From positions 1 through 32,565 of IMG/VR virus record IMGVR_UViG_3300020056_000095: a stretch of 32,565 bases of DNA; one strand, given 5' to 3'. The position numbers and the translations under genes were made by a program. The DNA is from a virus. Below are positions 14,138 through 21,581 of the stretch, piece by piece. The notes under the pieces are model-generated. The model ran no database searches. It was not told where the DNA came from and worked only from the letters and a program-made list of their open reading frames with translations. Every line of letters starts with the position of its first letter. The first letter of the stretch is position 1.

Positions 14138-14340
14138 CGATTTTTGATTTTTTAAATAAACGTAGTCAATGGGAATGGATCGTTTGTGATTTTAAATTGC
14201 CTCAAGAAAAATATCAAGGCACTATAAATAATCTTCAGTGGTTCATAAGATATGGACATAGAAGCAATAGTTTGAGAAAAGGTTTTGAAGAAGCAAAAAA
14301 TCTTGCTCAAGAAATAGTAGATGAAATGAATTTTAAATAA
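14134..14340 (+). CDS. Small hypothetical protein, GTG start
   Basis: GTG at 14134 overlaps the previous stop (GTGA), which together with the open frame fixes this start. 68 residues, rich in aromatics at the N-terminus (FDFLNKRSQWEWIVCDFKLP) and helical at the C-terminus (EEAKNLAQEIVDEM). No known family. It ends 30 bases before a small membrane protein. Confidence 0.55.
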   Translation: MTIFDFLNKRSQWEWIVCDFKLPQEKYQGTINNLQWFIRYGHRSNSLRKGFEEAKNLAQEIVDEMNFK

Positions 14341-14370
14341 TGCTTTTGTTATGTTTCAGGGAGAGAAACA

Positions 14371-14583
14371 ATGGCAGAAGACCGAAAAAACGATATCGTT
14401 GATTTACCTGAAGGTAGATTAGAATTATCACTTAGAGTTCTTGGTAATGAGCTTATAGGTGTAAAAATGATAGTTGACGATATGAAAATAAAATGGGTTG
14501 TTGTAGGAAGTATAGCACTTGCAGTTTTATTATGGGCAGCAGCAGGATTTGCTCCAGTGTTAAATTCTGTTTTTGGCGCATGA
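14371..14583 (+). CDS. Small single-pass membrane protein, 70 aa
   Basis: GGGAGAG stands ahead of the ATG. The first 40 residues are charged and amphipathic (LPEGRLELSLRVLGNELIG). A single membrane helix follows at residues 42-64 (KWVVVGSIALAVLLWAAAGF). It is two bases from the EF-hand membrane gene. The size and topology fit an antiholin or holin-accessory protein, but no family motif supports that. Confidence 0.6.
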   Translation: MAEDRKNDIVDLPEGRLELSLRVLGNELIGVKMIVDDMKIKWVVVGSIALAVLLWAAAGFAPVLNSVFGA

Positions 14584-14584
14584 T

Positions 14585-14992
14585 ATGGCTGAGAAAAACG
14601 CTTTTGGCGTAGAACAAAAAGTAAAACCTCCAGCAAAAACTTTGCAACCCGATTCTATCTTTGCACACTTAGATGCGGATGGTGATGGAGTTGTTACTGA
14701 TGAAGAAATGGCAAGGGCAAAAGAAATAGCTGAGTTTGAACATCGCGAAAGAATGCGTGAGAATGAAGATAAGAAAGAAGATCAAATTAGATCAATGGCG
14801 TGGTTTGCATTGTGGGGTATGTTATTATATCCGATTACAATAATAGCAACGTCATTTTTTGGACAAGAAACGGCAGCAAAACTAGTAAGCGATATAGCTC
14901 CGACTTATTTTGTCGCAATTGCTGGTTTAGTAGCAGCATTCTTTGGTGCTCAAGCTTATACAAAAGGGAAAAGCGACCCTCCTAAAAAATGA
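14585..14992 (+). CDS. EF-hand membrane protein, holin candidate
   Basis: 135 residues from the ATG at 14585 (a TTG at 14573 would overlap the upstream gene). A canonical 12-residue EF-hand loop, DADGDGVVTDEE (residues 30-41, with acidic ligands at positions 1, 3, 5 and 12), precedes a charged helix. Two membrane segments follow (MAWFALWGMLLYPITIIATSFF and APTYFVAIAGLVAAFFGAQAY) with a basic tail. Two closely spaced transmembrane helices with a charged C-terminus are typical of class II holins. A calcium-binding loop on such a protein is unusual. Function is inferred from topology only. Confidence 0.65.
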   Translation: MAEKNAFGVEQKVKPPAKTLQPDSIFAHLDADGDGVVTDEEMARAKEIAEFEHRERMRENEDKKEDQIRSMAWFALWGMLLYPITIIATSFFGQETAAKLVSDIAPTYFVAIAGLVAAFFGAQAYTKGKSDPPKK

Positions 14993-15001
14993 GAAATTAT
15001 T

Positions 15002-15784
15002 ATGAAACGTTTAATATATCAAGTATATGTTGGAAAAAAATCTAAGCTGTACAATCACTGTACAGATTCAGTAAAAGAATACGCCGCAAGGATTGGTGCT
15101 GATTATATTAGACAAAAAACACCAATCCTTCTTATTCGCCCTGATCCTTTTACTACAAATAGAAGTAAAGAAGCGGTAGACAGATTAGGGTATTTACCTA
15201 TTTATGAGAAAGAAAATGCATTCACATATCTTAAAACTTATGACCAAGTTGCAATCATTGACAGCGATGTTTGGGTCAGACCAGATAGCCCTAATGTTTT
15301 CGACGCTGTTGATCCTTCTGTTGACTTCGCTGGCGTAGTAGAACGTGAAATGCCAATTTTAGATTGGTATTCTAAAAAGATTGCTAATTATTCCAAAATG
15401 CAATATAGTAACATCCGTTCCGTTGATTGGAAATGGGACAAAAGAGGTGGTGAATTTTTTAACATGGGAGTTATGCTTTTAAATAAATCTATTGATAGAT
15501 TTTTAAATGATGAAACACCTCAACAATTTCTGCGTAGGCCTAGATTTAAAGCCTTTATTGATGGTCAAGGAGCATGGAAATGGTCCACTGATCAAACACT
15601 GCTAAATACTTGGATTAAAGAAGAGCCTATGAAATTGCAACATCTAGACTATCAATGGAATGCTTTATATACAGCTGTAAAACCTGATGCTGTTAAAAAA
15701 TCTCATTTTGTACATTTTTTCCTAAAGGATAAACTTCCTCAACGCGGAGAAAACGTAGAGGAATTAATGAAAAATGTTAATTAG
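15002..15784 (+). CDS. GT-A fold glycosyltransferase (GT8-like)
   Basis: 260 residues. The nucleotide-sugar site DxD is Asp87-Ser-Asp89 in VAIIDSDVWV, followed by FFNMGVMLLNKS and STDQTLLN, which are GT-A/GT8-like acceptor and metal-binding regions. The C-terminal strand ends VHFFLKDK. It should transfer a sugar from a nucleotide-sugar donor. This gene opens a coupled run of at least eight modification genes; each start overlaps or nearly touches the previous stop, and no internal promoter was seen. The acceptor is unknown. Confidence 0.8.
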   Translation: MKRLIYQVYVGKKSKLYNHCTDSVKEYAARIGADYIRQKTPILLIRPDPFTTNRSKEAVDRLGYLPIYEKENAFTYLKTYDQVAIIDSDVWVRPDSPNVFDAVDPSVDFAGVVEREMPILDWYSKKIANYSKMQYSNIRSVDWKWDKRGGEFFNMGVMLLNKSIDRFLNDETPQQFLRRPRFKAFIDGQGAWKWSTDQTLLNTWIKEEPMKLQHLDYQWNALYTAVKPDAVKKSHFVHFFLKDKLPQRGENVEELMKNVN

Positions 15785-16466
15785 TAAAAATTTATTCATA
15801 CACATACCAAAAAATGCTGGTATGACAATAAGACATAGCCCAATGCTAAAAGAAAAAATTCTTGTAGCTGGAAGTAATATTCATAAATCGCCACAATATT
15901 CACAAGCAGTTTTAAACAAAATGAAATCCTTAGGAGATCATCATGGTTTCGAACATGCGCGATGGAGAGATATACATCCTTCAGTACGTGAACGAAATCA
16001 AGCTTTTGCTGTTATACGTAATCCTTGGGATCGTGTTGTAAGTCGTTATTTCTTTGCAAAGAAAGTAATAGAAGTAGAAAAGAAAGTAGATCCAAGTTAT
16101 GCTGATGTTAGTTCGTTTGAAGCTTTTTTGGAAGAACGTCATAAATGGGGATCCGAAGACTATATGTGGCATAGAGCAGTTCGTGGATGGTATCCTGCTT
16201 TTGATCACGTTATTGACGATGATAGGAATGTTAGGTGCGATATTATACGCTTTGAACATTTAGATGATGATTTGTGTTCATATTTTAATTTACCTATGAT
16301 GTCACGGAAAAGAAATGTCACTGCACTTAATAAAGGATCTTACAAAGACATATATACAAAAGAAACAATTCAAATAGTAGCAGATTGGTATAAAGCTGAT
16401 ATTGATTATTGGAAATTTGATTTTGATACATCTGCAAATCAAAATTACTGGAAACAAGAACAATGA
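15774..16466 (+). CDS. Sulfotransferase (copy 1)
   Basis: 230 residues. The PAPS-binding P-loop-like motif is IHIPKNAGMT (9-18) and the 3'-phosphate motif is IRNPWDRVVSRYF (81-93), both in the order and spacing of the Sulfotransfer_2 group of cytosolic-type enzymes acting on glycans. No membrane anchor. It would move a sulfate from PAPS to a sugar hydroxyl, which fits its place between glycosyltransferase and methyltransferase genes. It overlaps its upstream neighbour by 11 bases and the next gene by 4. Confidence 0.83.
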   Translation: MLISKNLFIHIPKNAGMTIRHSPMLKEKILVAGSNIHKSPQYSQAVLNKMKSLGDHHGFEHARWRDIHPSVRERNQAFAVIRNPWDRVVSRYFFAKKVIEVEKKVDPSYADVSSFEAFLEERHKWGSEDYMWHRAVRGWYPAFDHVIDDDRNVRCDIIRFEHLDDDLCSYFNLPMMSRKRNVTALNKGSYKDIYTKETIQIVADWYKADIDYWKFDFDTSANQNYWKQEQ

Positions 16467-17062
16467 TGGGAAATCCTGTAAATAAAGATGCAGATAGCAT
16501 TATTAAAGCAATACCTAAAGATACGATTGGATGTGAAATTGGTGTATGGGAAGCTAATACTTCAATGAAATTTTGGAAGCAAGGATTACAGCATTTATAT
16601 TTAGTTGACGCTTGGAGTCCTATTGCATATAAAGATCAACCAGAAAATGAACATGGATCCTATGAAGATTATTTGAAAAAATATAAAAAATTAACTGGAG
16701 AAGCTACTGAAGAAGCATTCCATAGATATTATGATAAAGTCTATAAGCGGGTTGTCGATAAATTTAAAGATACAAATAATGTTACAATCTATCGTATGAC
16801 GTCAAAAGAGTTTTTTGAAAGCTTTACTGAAAAATTAGATTGGGTCTATGTAGATGGTGCGCATGATTATATTGGATGTTTGTATGATTTAGAAGAATCT
16901 AGAAAAATAGTTAAACCTGGCGGTAAAATTTTTGGGGATGATTATCGGTGGACTAACAAACATGGAAAGCATGGAGTTACACAAGCTGTAAATGAATTCA
17001 TTAATAAGTATGGATATAATATAAAACGTTATGGGCTATTACAGTTTGAAATAGGAATTTAA
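16463..17062 (+). CDS. SAM-dependent methyltransferase (copy 1)
   Basis: 199 residues, class I Rossmann methyltransferase. Motif I is IGCEIGVWEANTS (22-34), the acidic end of strand 2 is LYLVDAW, and LDWVYVDGAHDY is the post-motif seen in the Methyltransf_24 group, which often contains O-methyltransferases acting on sugars. KPGGKIFGDDY marks the later strand. Coupled by ATGA to the sulfotransferase. A sugar O-methylation role is inferred from context. Confidence 0.83.
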   Translation: MMGNPVNKDADSIIKAIPKDTIGCEIGVWEANTSMKFWKQGLQHLYLVDAWSPIAYKDQPENEHGSYEDYLKKYKKLTGEATEEAFHRYYDKVYKRVVDKFKDTNNVTIYRMTSKEFFESFTEKLDWVYVDGAHDYIGCLYDLEESRKIVKPGGKIFGDDYRWTNKHGKHGVTQAVNEFINKYGYNIKRYGLLQFEIGI

Positions 17063-17063
17063 T

Positions 17064-17678
17064 ATGTTAGCAGAATTATTTAATAAGTATGGTTGCGATA
17101 AAGCAAGTAAACATTCTTATGATGTAGTGTATGAAGCAGAGTTTCAAGGTATGAGAAATCTGCCAATTAATTTTTTAGAAATTGGAATTTTTAAAGGAAA
17201 TAGTATTCAAGCTTGGCTAGACTTTTTTCCTAGAGCAACAATTTATGGCATCGATACTTTTCAACGAATTGATCCTAAAAATATTCCAGTACTTAAACAC
17301 GAAAGAGTTAAATGGTTAAGGGCTGATTCTACCAAAGAAGCAACACGTGACTTAGTAGACACAGTTTGGAATGATGTTAAATTTGATATTATTCTAGATG
17401 ATGGAATGCACACTCCACGCGCAAATGGACAAACGTTTTTACACTTTTACAATTTTTTAAAAGATGATGGAATGTATTTGATTGAAGATGCATGGCCACT
17501 TCATATCATGTCAAAGGAAGAAAAAAAGCATCCATGGATTAGAAAATATCCTGAAAGATATAACGCCGATGAAATGTATTTTTTTCAAAAGCACTTACCA
17601 CCTACCAAAGTAGAAGAATTTGATTTAAGGAAAAACTCAGGTGAACCTGATAGTTACATATTTAAGATTACAAAATGA
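17064..17678 (+). CDS. SAM-dependent methyltransferase (copy 2)
   Basis: 204 residues. It begins MLAELFNKYGCDKASKHSY, an opening shared by bacterial and phage methyltransferases that modify sugar chains. FLEIGIFKGNS (37-47) is motif I, YGIDTF is motif II, and FDIILDDGMH plus GMYLIEDAW complete the fold. It is only distantly similar to the methyltransferase just upstream, so the two probably act at different positions. The start is one base after the previous stop. Confidence 0.83.
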   Translation: MLAELFNKYGCDKASKHSYDVVYEAEFQGMRNLPINFLEIGIFKGNSIQAWLDFFPRATIYGIDTFQRIDPKNIPVLKHERVKWLRADSTKEATRDLVDTVWNDVKFDIILDDGMHTPRANGQTFLHFYNFLKDDGMYLIEDAWPLHIMSKEEKKHPWIRKYPERYNADEMYFFQKHLPPTKVEEFDLRKNSGEPDSYIFKITK

Positions 17679-18370
17679 AACACTTTGCAATAGTTGTCAA
17701 AGACAACGACATATCTGAAAAAGGATATGAATTTTTAGTTAAAAGCTCAAAGTCTGTTGATAATAAATTTACAATAGAAAAATTTGATGCCGTTACTCCA
17801 GAAAACGTTGAAAGGCTTATGTTTGAGTCAGATGTCACTTGGAACTATCCTTGGGAAGGTGAAGTTATTGACATCGCAAGTGGAATGAAAAAACGTGCTT
17901 ATCAAACAAAAAATAAGTATGCACGCATGGCTGCAGCAATGAGTCATTTTCAATTATGGCAAGCTTGCTTTGAAAAACAAGAACCTTTTATGATACTTGA
18001 ACACGATGCTATGTTTATGTTAAGATGTGACGTAGATATTACTAAAACAAAGTTTGATATTTTAGGTATTAACAACCCATTAATGGCTACTAGATTAGCT
18101 CAGAAATACTATGATTTAGTAGTAGGTAATTTTGATCAATATCAACCAGTGCCTTATGTTGATAATGATATTACTGTTCCTCAAGGATTAGCAGGAAATT
18201 CAGCATATATAATTTCACCAGCTGGCGCTGAGCAAATGATATCATTAGTTTATAATTATGGATTATGGCCAAATGATGCTTTAATGTGTAAGCAATTAGT
18301 AAATAAACTCGGTGTCACTAGAAAATTTTATACAAGGGTTCAAGGGTTACGGAGCACTACAACACAATGA
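17675..18370 (+). CDS. GT25-like glycosyltransferase (copy 1)
   Basis: 231 residues. Features typical of GT25 LPS glycosyltransferases are visible: an N-terminal FAIVVKDND strand, then FDAVTPEN, ARMAAAMSHFQLWQACFEKQEPFMILEHDAMF (the conserved helix and EHDA acidic site), and GNSAYIISPAGAEQMI. The enzymes add sugars such as galactose to LPS or glycan chains. It overlaps both neighbours by four bases. The next gene is a paralogue. Confidence 0.82.
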   Translation: MKHFAIVVKDNDISEKGYEFLVKSSKSVDNKFTIEKFDAVTPENVERLMFESDVTWNYPWEGEVIDIASGMKKRAYQTKNKYARMAAAMSHFQLWQACFEKQEPFMILEHDAMFMLRCDVDITKTKFDILGINNPLMATRLAQKYYDLVVGNFDQYQPVPYVDNDITVPQGLAGNSAYIISPAGAEQMISLVYNYGLWPNDALMCKQLVNKLGVTRKFYTRVQGLRSTTTQ

Positions 18371-19011
18371 ATTATGTAATACAAATTGATGATATTGAAG
18401 AATCAGTACAAGCTGCTAAAAGAGCTATTAGAACAGCATCTTCTCATGGCGCTAGTGTAAAAGTATTTCATGCAATTACTCCACGTAATACAGATGTTTT
18501 TAAGAAGTGTGAAGAAGAAGGTATTAATCCTGAAGGATTTAAAGAAATATATTCACGTTTTGAAAATTGTATTGCAGCATTTTTATCACATTATACATTA
18601 TGGAAGAAGTGTGTTGAGGAAGATTCCAGAATTGGTATTCTTGAGCATGATGCAGTTATCACAAATCAATGGAACAGTGATATACCATTTGATAAAGTAT
18701 GCAATATAGGTAAACCTTCGTATGGAAATTTTAACCATCCAGCTCACCTTGGTGTTGGTCCACTTGTTTCAAAACCTTATTTCGGTGGAGCTCACGCTTA
18801 TTTAGTGAACCCAGCAGGAGCCAAAGAATTAATTAAACAAGCTAAAATAGCAGCTAAGCCAACAGATGTATTTTTACATAGAGATACATTCCCTTGGCTA
18901 CAAGAAAAAAATCCATATGTTGCTGAAGTCAAAGATTCGTTTACTACAATACAAAAGGAAAGAGGATGCCAAGCCAAACATAATTATGGAGAAGGATATG
19001 CGTTACTCTAA
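18367..19011 (+). CDS. GT25-like glycosyltransferase (copy 2)
   Basis: 214 residues, same layout as the gene before: YVIQIDD, FHAITPRN, CIAAFLSHYTLWKKCVEEDSR, GILEHDAVI (acidic site) and GGAHAYLVNPAGAKELI. The pair probably arose by duplication and then diverged; a different sugar or linkage is likely. Start overlaps the previous stop as ATGA. The 3' end overlaps the next gene by 14 bases. Confidence 0.82.
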   Translation: MNYVIQIDDIEESVQAAKRAIRTASSHGASVKVFHAITPRNTDVFKKCEEEGINPEGFKEIYSRFENCIAAFLSHYTLWKKCVEEDSRIGILEHDAVITNQWNSDIPFDKVCNIGKPSYGNFNHPAHLGVGPLVSKPYFGGAHAYLVNPAGAKELIKQAKIAAKPTDVFLHRDTFPWLQEKNPYVAEVKDSFTTIQKERGCQAKHNYGEGYALL

Positions 19012-19603
19012 TCTTTTTATCACTGGATATGATAAAAATAATAAATGGATGTTAGACTGGTTTTTAAAAAATTTTAATGAACACTGTTCTACACCTATCC
19101 TTCCATATGATTTTGATGATTTTAAAACACCTGTTGACGGTCAAAAGAATTGGTTTAAAAAACCATTTGCTATGATAGATGCTTCTAAGAAAGCCGAAAA
19201 GGTTTGTTGGATTGATTTAGATTGTCATGTACTAGGTTCAATAGATAATATTTTCGATCACACATCTCCAAATAAACTTTCAATGGTAGAAGATGTACCT
19301 TGGTCAAAACGAAGAGGAGAAACGTGGCACAATTCAGGAGTGGTTTTATTTGAAAATAGACCTAATATTTTAGATGAATGGGCAGCGGCTGTTTCTTTAA
19401 ACCCTCAAGTAGGAGATCAAGAAGTATTACATTCTTTAGTGAGAGAAGGAATGAGAAGATTAATACATATAGAAAGTATATCACGTAAATATAATACTTT
19501 AAGACTAGACAAATTAGATAACTCTGAACCTAAAAAAGTTTTAGTTATGCATTGGACTGGAAAAAAAGGTAAAGAAGAAATAAGGAAATTAATTAATGAG
19601 TAA
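18998..19603 (+). CDS. GT-A fold glycosyltransferase (GT8-like, second)
   Basis: 201 residues from the ATG at 18998, chosen because GGAG (18988-18991) lies six bases upstream; the frame is open further upstream inside the previous gene. Motifs: CWIDLDCHVLG (Asp73, Asp75 metal/nucleotide site), NSGVVLFE, GDQEVLHSL and LVMHWTGKKGK. These match the first enzyme of this run in order, though sequence identity looks low. It is a glycosyltransferase of unknown donor and acceptor. Confidence 0.76.
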   Translation: MRYSNLFITGYDKNNKWMLDWFLKNFNEHCSTPILPYDFDDFKTPVDGQKNWFKKPFAMIDASKKAEKVCWIDLDCHVLGSIDNIFDHTSPNKLSMVEDVPWSKRRGETWHNSGVVLFENRPNILDEWAAAVSLNPQVGDQEVLHSLVREGMRRLIHIESISRKYNTLRLDKLDNSEPKKVLVMHWTGKKGKEEIRKLINE

Positions 19604-20207
19604 AGTGGCTCATCTTATTGGCAACGGGAAATCATCTGCACTTTATAACCCTTCAAAAGGATTGAAAATTACTTGTAATGTTCCTCCATTTGAAGTTGCT
19701 AATTGCTACACTACTGTAATGGTAGATTTTAAAATGATGAAAGCAATTAATGAGGGAAGTGTACAAGTTGCGGGTGATTGGGTTTTAGGTGCTAGACCTA
19801 AAAAATGGATGGAAATGAAGCCACATTTTTACATGAAATATGCACAACAAATTAAAAAATTTTACACAGTTCTGCCGCCATATTGTCCAAATTATACAGA
19901 TTTTAATTGTGGTCACATGGCAACACACTACATTGTAAATCCAAAAGCTGGCGGCTTAGGATGTGATGAAATCCATATGTATGGATTTGATTCATTATTT
20001 TCATTTGACACAACAAGTATGTCAGATATGTTTTTACAATCTGATAGAGGAAACAACCAAACGGAAAAACTAACTCGTCGGTGGAGACCAGTATGGATGG
20101 GAATATTTAGAGAATTTTCTAATACTCAGTTTGTTGTATATAATCATAAAGGCGATACCGGTGTAATGAATTTTCCTAAAAATGTAGAGGTAAGAGATGG
20201 AAAATGA
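19596..20207 (+). CDS. Putative Rossmann protein of the sugar cassette (MAF/DUF115-like)
   Basis: 203 residues. The start VAHLIGNGKSSALYNPS and the segment GCDEIHMYGFDSLFSFD recall phage and bacterial proteins related to the MAF/DUF115 group that modify flagellin or glycans with nonulosonic acids. I cannot assign the family with certainty. It has no membrane segment. It closes the long coupled run that began at 15002 and overlaps both neighbours, so it very likely serves the same pathway. Confidence 0.6.
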   Translation: MSKVAHLIGNGKSSALYNPSKGLKITCNVPPFEVANCYTTVMVDFKMMKAINEGSVQVAGDWVLGARPKKWMEMKPHFYMKYAQQIKKFYTVLPPYCPNYTDFNCGHMATHYIVNPKAGGLGCDEIHMYGFDSLFSFDTTSMSDMFLQSDRGNNQTEKLTRRWRPVWMGIFREFSNTQFVVYNHKGDTGVMNFPKNVEVRDGK

Positions 20208-20313
20208 AGCATTATCGGAGGGCGATAGTGATGACCCATGCGATGATTGTACGGATTTTGAACAATTGTGGAAGTGGTATGAACCACAGAAAGTAGATAA
20301 TGATGACACATAG
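20197..20313 (+). CDS. Acidic microprotein, 38 aa
   Basis: GAGG (20187-20190) six bases before the ATG supports translation. The product is strongly acidic with many Asp residues and one CDDC pair near the middle (DDPCDDCTDFEQLW), which could bind metal. It overlaps both the previous gene (11 bases) and the next (14 bases). Not recognised. Confidence 0.5.
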   Translation: MENEALSEGDSDDPCDDCTDFEQLWKWYEPQKVDNDDT

Positions 20314-20506
20314 TGTAGAAGATTTTTATAATAAAATTAAAGTTATGCATGATAAAGGTATTGAACTCCACCGCGAACGATATAGAGTTCAAGGATGGTA
20401 TGATAAAGCACGATGTCAATATATGGTAGACGATATTAAAGCTTTAGCACGAGATATTGAACACGGGCTTATTGACTTAAATATTGACTTTGGAAAAAAA
20501 ACGTAA
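20300..20506 (+). CDS. Small hypothetical protein, 68 aa
   Basis: Starts ATGATG, so the second ATG is an alternative. Helical, with Arg/Lys and Asp-rich segments (RERYRVQGWYDKARCQY, then DIKALARDIEHGLIDL). The final Lys-Lys-Thr codons lie in the A-rich block that begins the 70-base element repeated at 30909, so that element borrows coding sequence. Function unknown. Confidence 0.55.
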   Translation: MMTHSVEDFYNKIKVMHDKGIELHRERYRVQGWYDKARCQYMVDDIKALARDIEHGLIDLNIDFGKKT

Positions 20507-20563
20507 GTAGTTGATTTCTAAAGAAACAAAAAGGTGTACAATCGGTTTAAACTATGGTAGATT
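20494..20563 (+). repeat. 70-bp regulatory repeat, copy A
   Basis: This 70-base stretch (eight A residues, CGTAAGT, then TTGATTT, GAAACAAAAAGG and the promoter TGTACAATCGGTTTAAACTATGGTAGATT) is nearly identical to 30909-30978, with two substitutions and two compensating indels. A shorter, diverged version of its first part begins at 29391. Each copy starts in or just after the end of a small gene and ends in a promoter for the next. Confidence 0.85.
20535..20563 (+). promoter_or_regulatory. Family promoter of the 20594 gene group
   Basis: TGTACA (20535-20540), 17-bp spacer ending AACTATGG, TAGATT (20558-20563). Predicted start about 20570; AAGGA precedes the ATG at 20594. The sequence from AACAAAAAGG through TAGATT is identical to the promoter at 30950. 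Confidence 0.82.
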
Positions 20564-20593
20564 AGTACTATAAGGTAAACAAAGGAAAATCAA

Positions 20594-20824
20594 ATGTCAA
20601 GAATTACACATCTTCCAAACGGTTCAATGATTAAAGCTGACGTAGTTGCAAGCTTCGACAAAGCAATTCGCGATGACTTTAACCTTCGCCCTGGTTTTGG
20701 TTCAACAGATTTTTGGAATTTTGTTGAGTCTGATATGTATATGGACTTATCTGGCATTTATGCTTCATCTTATATTGATGAATGCTTTGAAACTTTAGCC
20801 GATCTTGAAATGGAGACAGTATAA
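20594..20824 (+). CDS. Small hypothetical protein, 76 aa
   Basis: Begins MSRITHLPNGSMIKADVVASFDKAI and includes RPGFGSTDFWNFVESD. Acidic overall (DMYMDLSGIYASSYIDECFE). First gene after a clear family promoter with an AAGGA site, which fits an early host-takeover gene. It ends in a TAATG overlap with the next gene. Family not recognised. Confidence 0.6.
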   Translation: MSRITHLPNGSMIKADVVASFDKAIRDDFNLRPGFGSTDFWNFVESDMYMDLSGIYASSYIDECFETLADLEMETV

Positions 20825-21225
20825 TGGAATTCACTTACTCAGACGATTGCTTCTCAGACCTTCATAAAGATGTTTATGGGTTTCGTCCTCGTGGTATTAT
20901 AATGGACGATTGGAATGATCGTACTCCTCGCCAAAAACAAGAGCTATGGAATGCTCTTTGTGACCAGCTTGAGGAGAATACTGCTCGTGAAAAAAAGATG
21001 GAAGCAATGAAAGTTGATGAATTCAAAGAGCGTATTCATCAAGCTCAAACCTGGGGTGCCAGAGATTATTGGGACGCTCTTCGCTGGATCACCGGCTGTG
21101 AAACTTTTTATCACATTCAAGACGTTGAACACTATGTGTGGGAGCAAGGTATCTTGTTTACACAGTATGGTAAACAGCTTGTCGAAGATCTTGCCAAAGT
21201 GGTAGAATATAAAGAGTTTGCATAA
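20824..21225 (+). CDS. Conserved small phage protein, 133 aa
   Basis: Opens FTYSDDCFSDLHKDVYGFRPRG, a signature I recall from many marine T4-like phage genomes, always hypothetical. It is acidic, helical and rich in Trp (DDWNDR, QTWGARDYWDALRWITG). Codons are somewhat richer in C and G than the sugar cassette. Both ends overlap neighbours by one base (TAATG). Confidence 0.65.
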   Translation: MEFTYSDDCFSDLHKDVYGFRPRGIIMDDWNDRTPRQKQELWNALCDQLEENTAREKKMEAMKVDEFKERIHQAQTWGARDYWDALRWITGCETFYHIQDVEHYVWEQGILFTQYGKQLVEDLAKVVEYKEFA

Positions 21226-21428
21226 TGCATTGGGTCCTAGTATACATCGTAATTTCTGGTCATTCAATTTATGCTGTTAATGCTATGGGCCCAAAAACTT
21301 ATTTTGCAACTATTAATGATTGCTTTTTTGCTCGAGAAAGATTGTCAGTGACAGTAGGTGGAGATGTAGAAGGTTACTTTCCTACTAATAGTCAAGCAAT
21401 TTGCGTACAAGCCTCCGTGGTGGAATAG
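21225..21428 (+). CDS. Small protein with N-terminal hydrophobic segment; 3' end overlaps tRNA-Leu
   Basis: 67 residues. The N-terminus (HWVLVYIVISGHSIYAVNAMG) could be a signal or membrane anchor; two Cys residues (NDCFFARERLS and AICVQ) lie in the exported part. The pattern NAMGPKTYF plus VEGYFPTNSQAICV is conserved in other phages by memory. The last five sense codons and the stop lie in the first 18 bases of tRNA-Leu, so processing of the tRNA would cut the mRNA before its stop codon. Confidence 0.65.
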   Translation: MHWVLVYIVISGHSIYAVNAMGPKTYFATINDCFFARERLSVTVGGDVEGYFPTNSQAICVQASVVE

Positions 21429-21495
21429 GTAGACACAAGAGACTTAAAATCTCTCGCCTAGAGGCGTACCGGTTCGAGTCCGGTCGGAGGTACCA
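21411..21495 (+). tRNA. tRNA-Leu(UAA)
   Basis: Acceptor GCCTCCG pairs with CGGAGGT (G-U at the end), followed by A and an encoded CCA. Anticodon stem AGAGA/TCTCT carries loop CTTAAAA, anticodon TAA. A long variable arm (CGCCTAGAGGCG region) identifies the class II leucine type; T-loop GGTTCGAGTCC is standard. 85 bases. Confidence 0.96.
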
Positions 21496-21497
21496 AT

Positions 21498-21574
21498 GGT
21501 CACGTAGCTCAACTGGATAGAGCAGCTGACTTCTAATCAGCAGGTTGAGGGTTCGAGTCCTTCCGTGATCGCCA
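21498..21574 (+). tRNA. tRNA-Arg(UCU)
   Basis: Acceptor GGTCACG pairs with CGTGATC (one G-U), discriminator G and encoded CCA. Anticodon stem GCTGA/TCAGC with loop CTTCTAA, anticodon TCT. T-loop GGTTCGAGTCC is intact. It starts two bases after tRNA-Leu. It reads AGA, a codon common in the AT-rich genes here. Confidence 0.96.
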
Positions 21575-21581
21575 AAAACAA

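Noticed and set aside
20070-20419. Minus-strand ORFs opposite the small genes after the sugar cassette
   Set aside because: They oppose three coupled plus-strand genes and lack any start signal.
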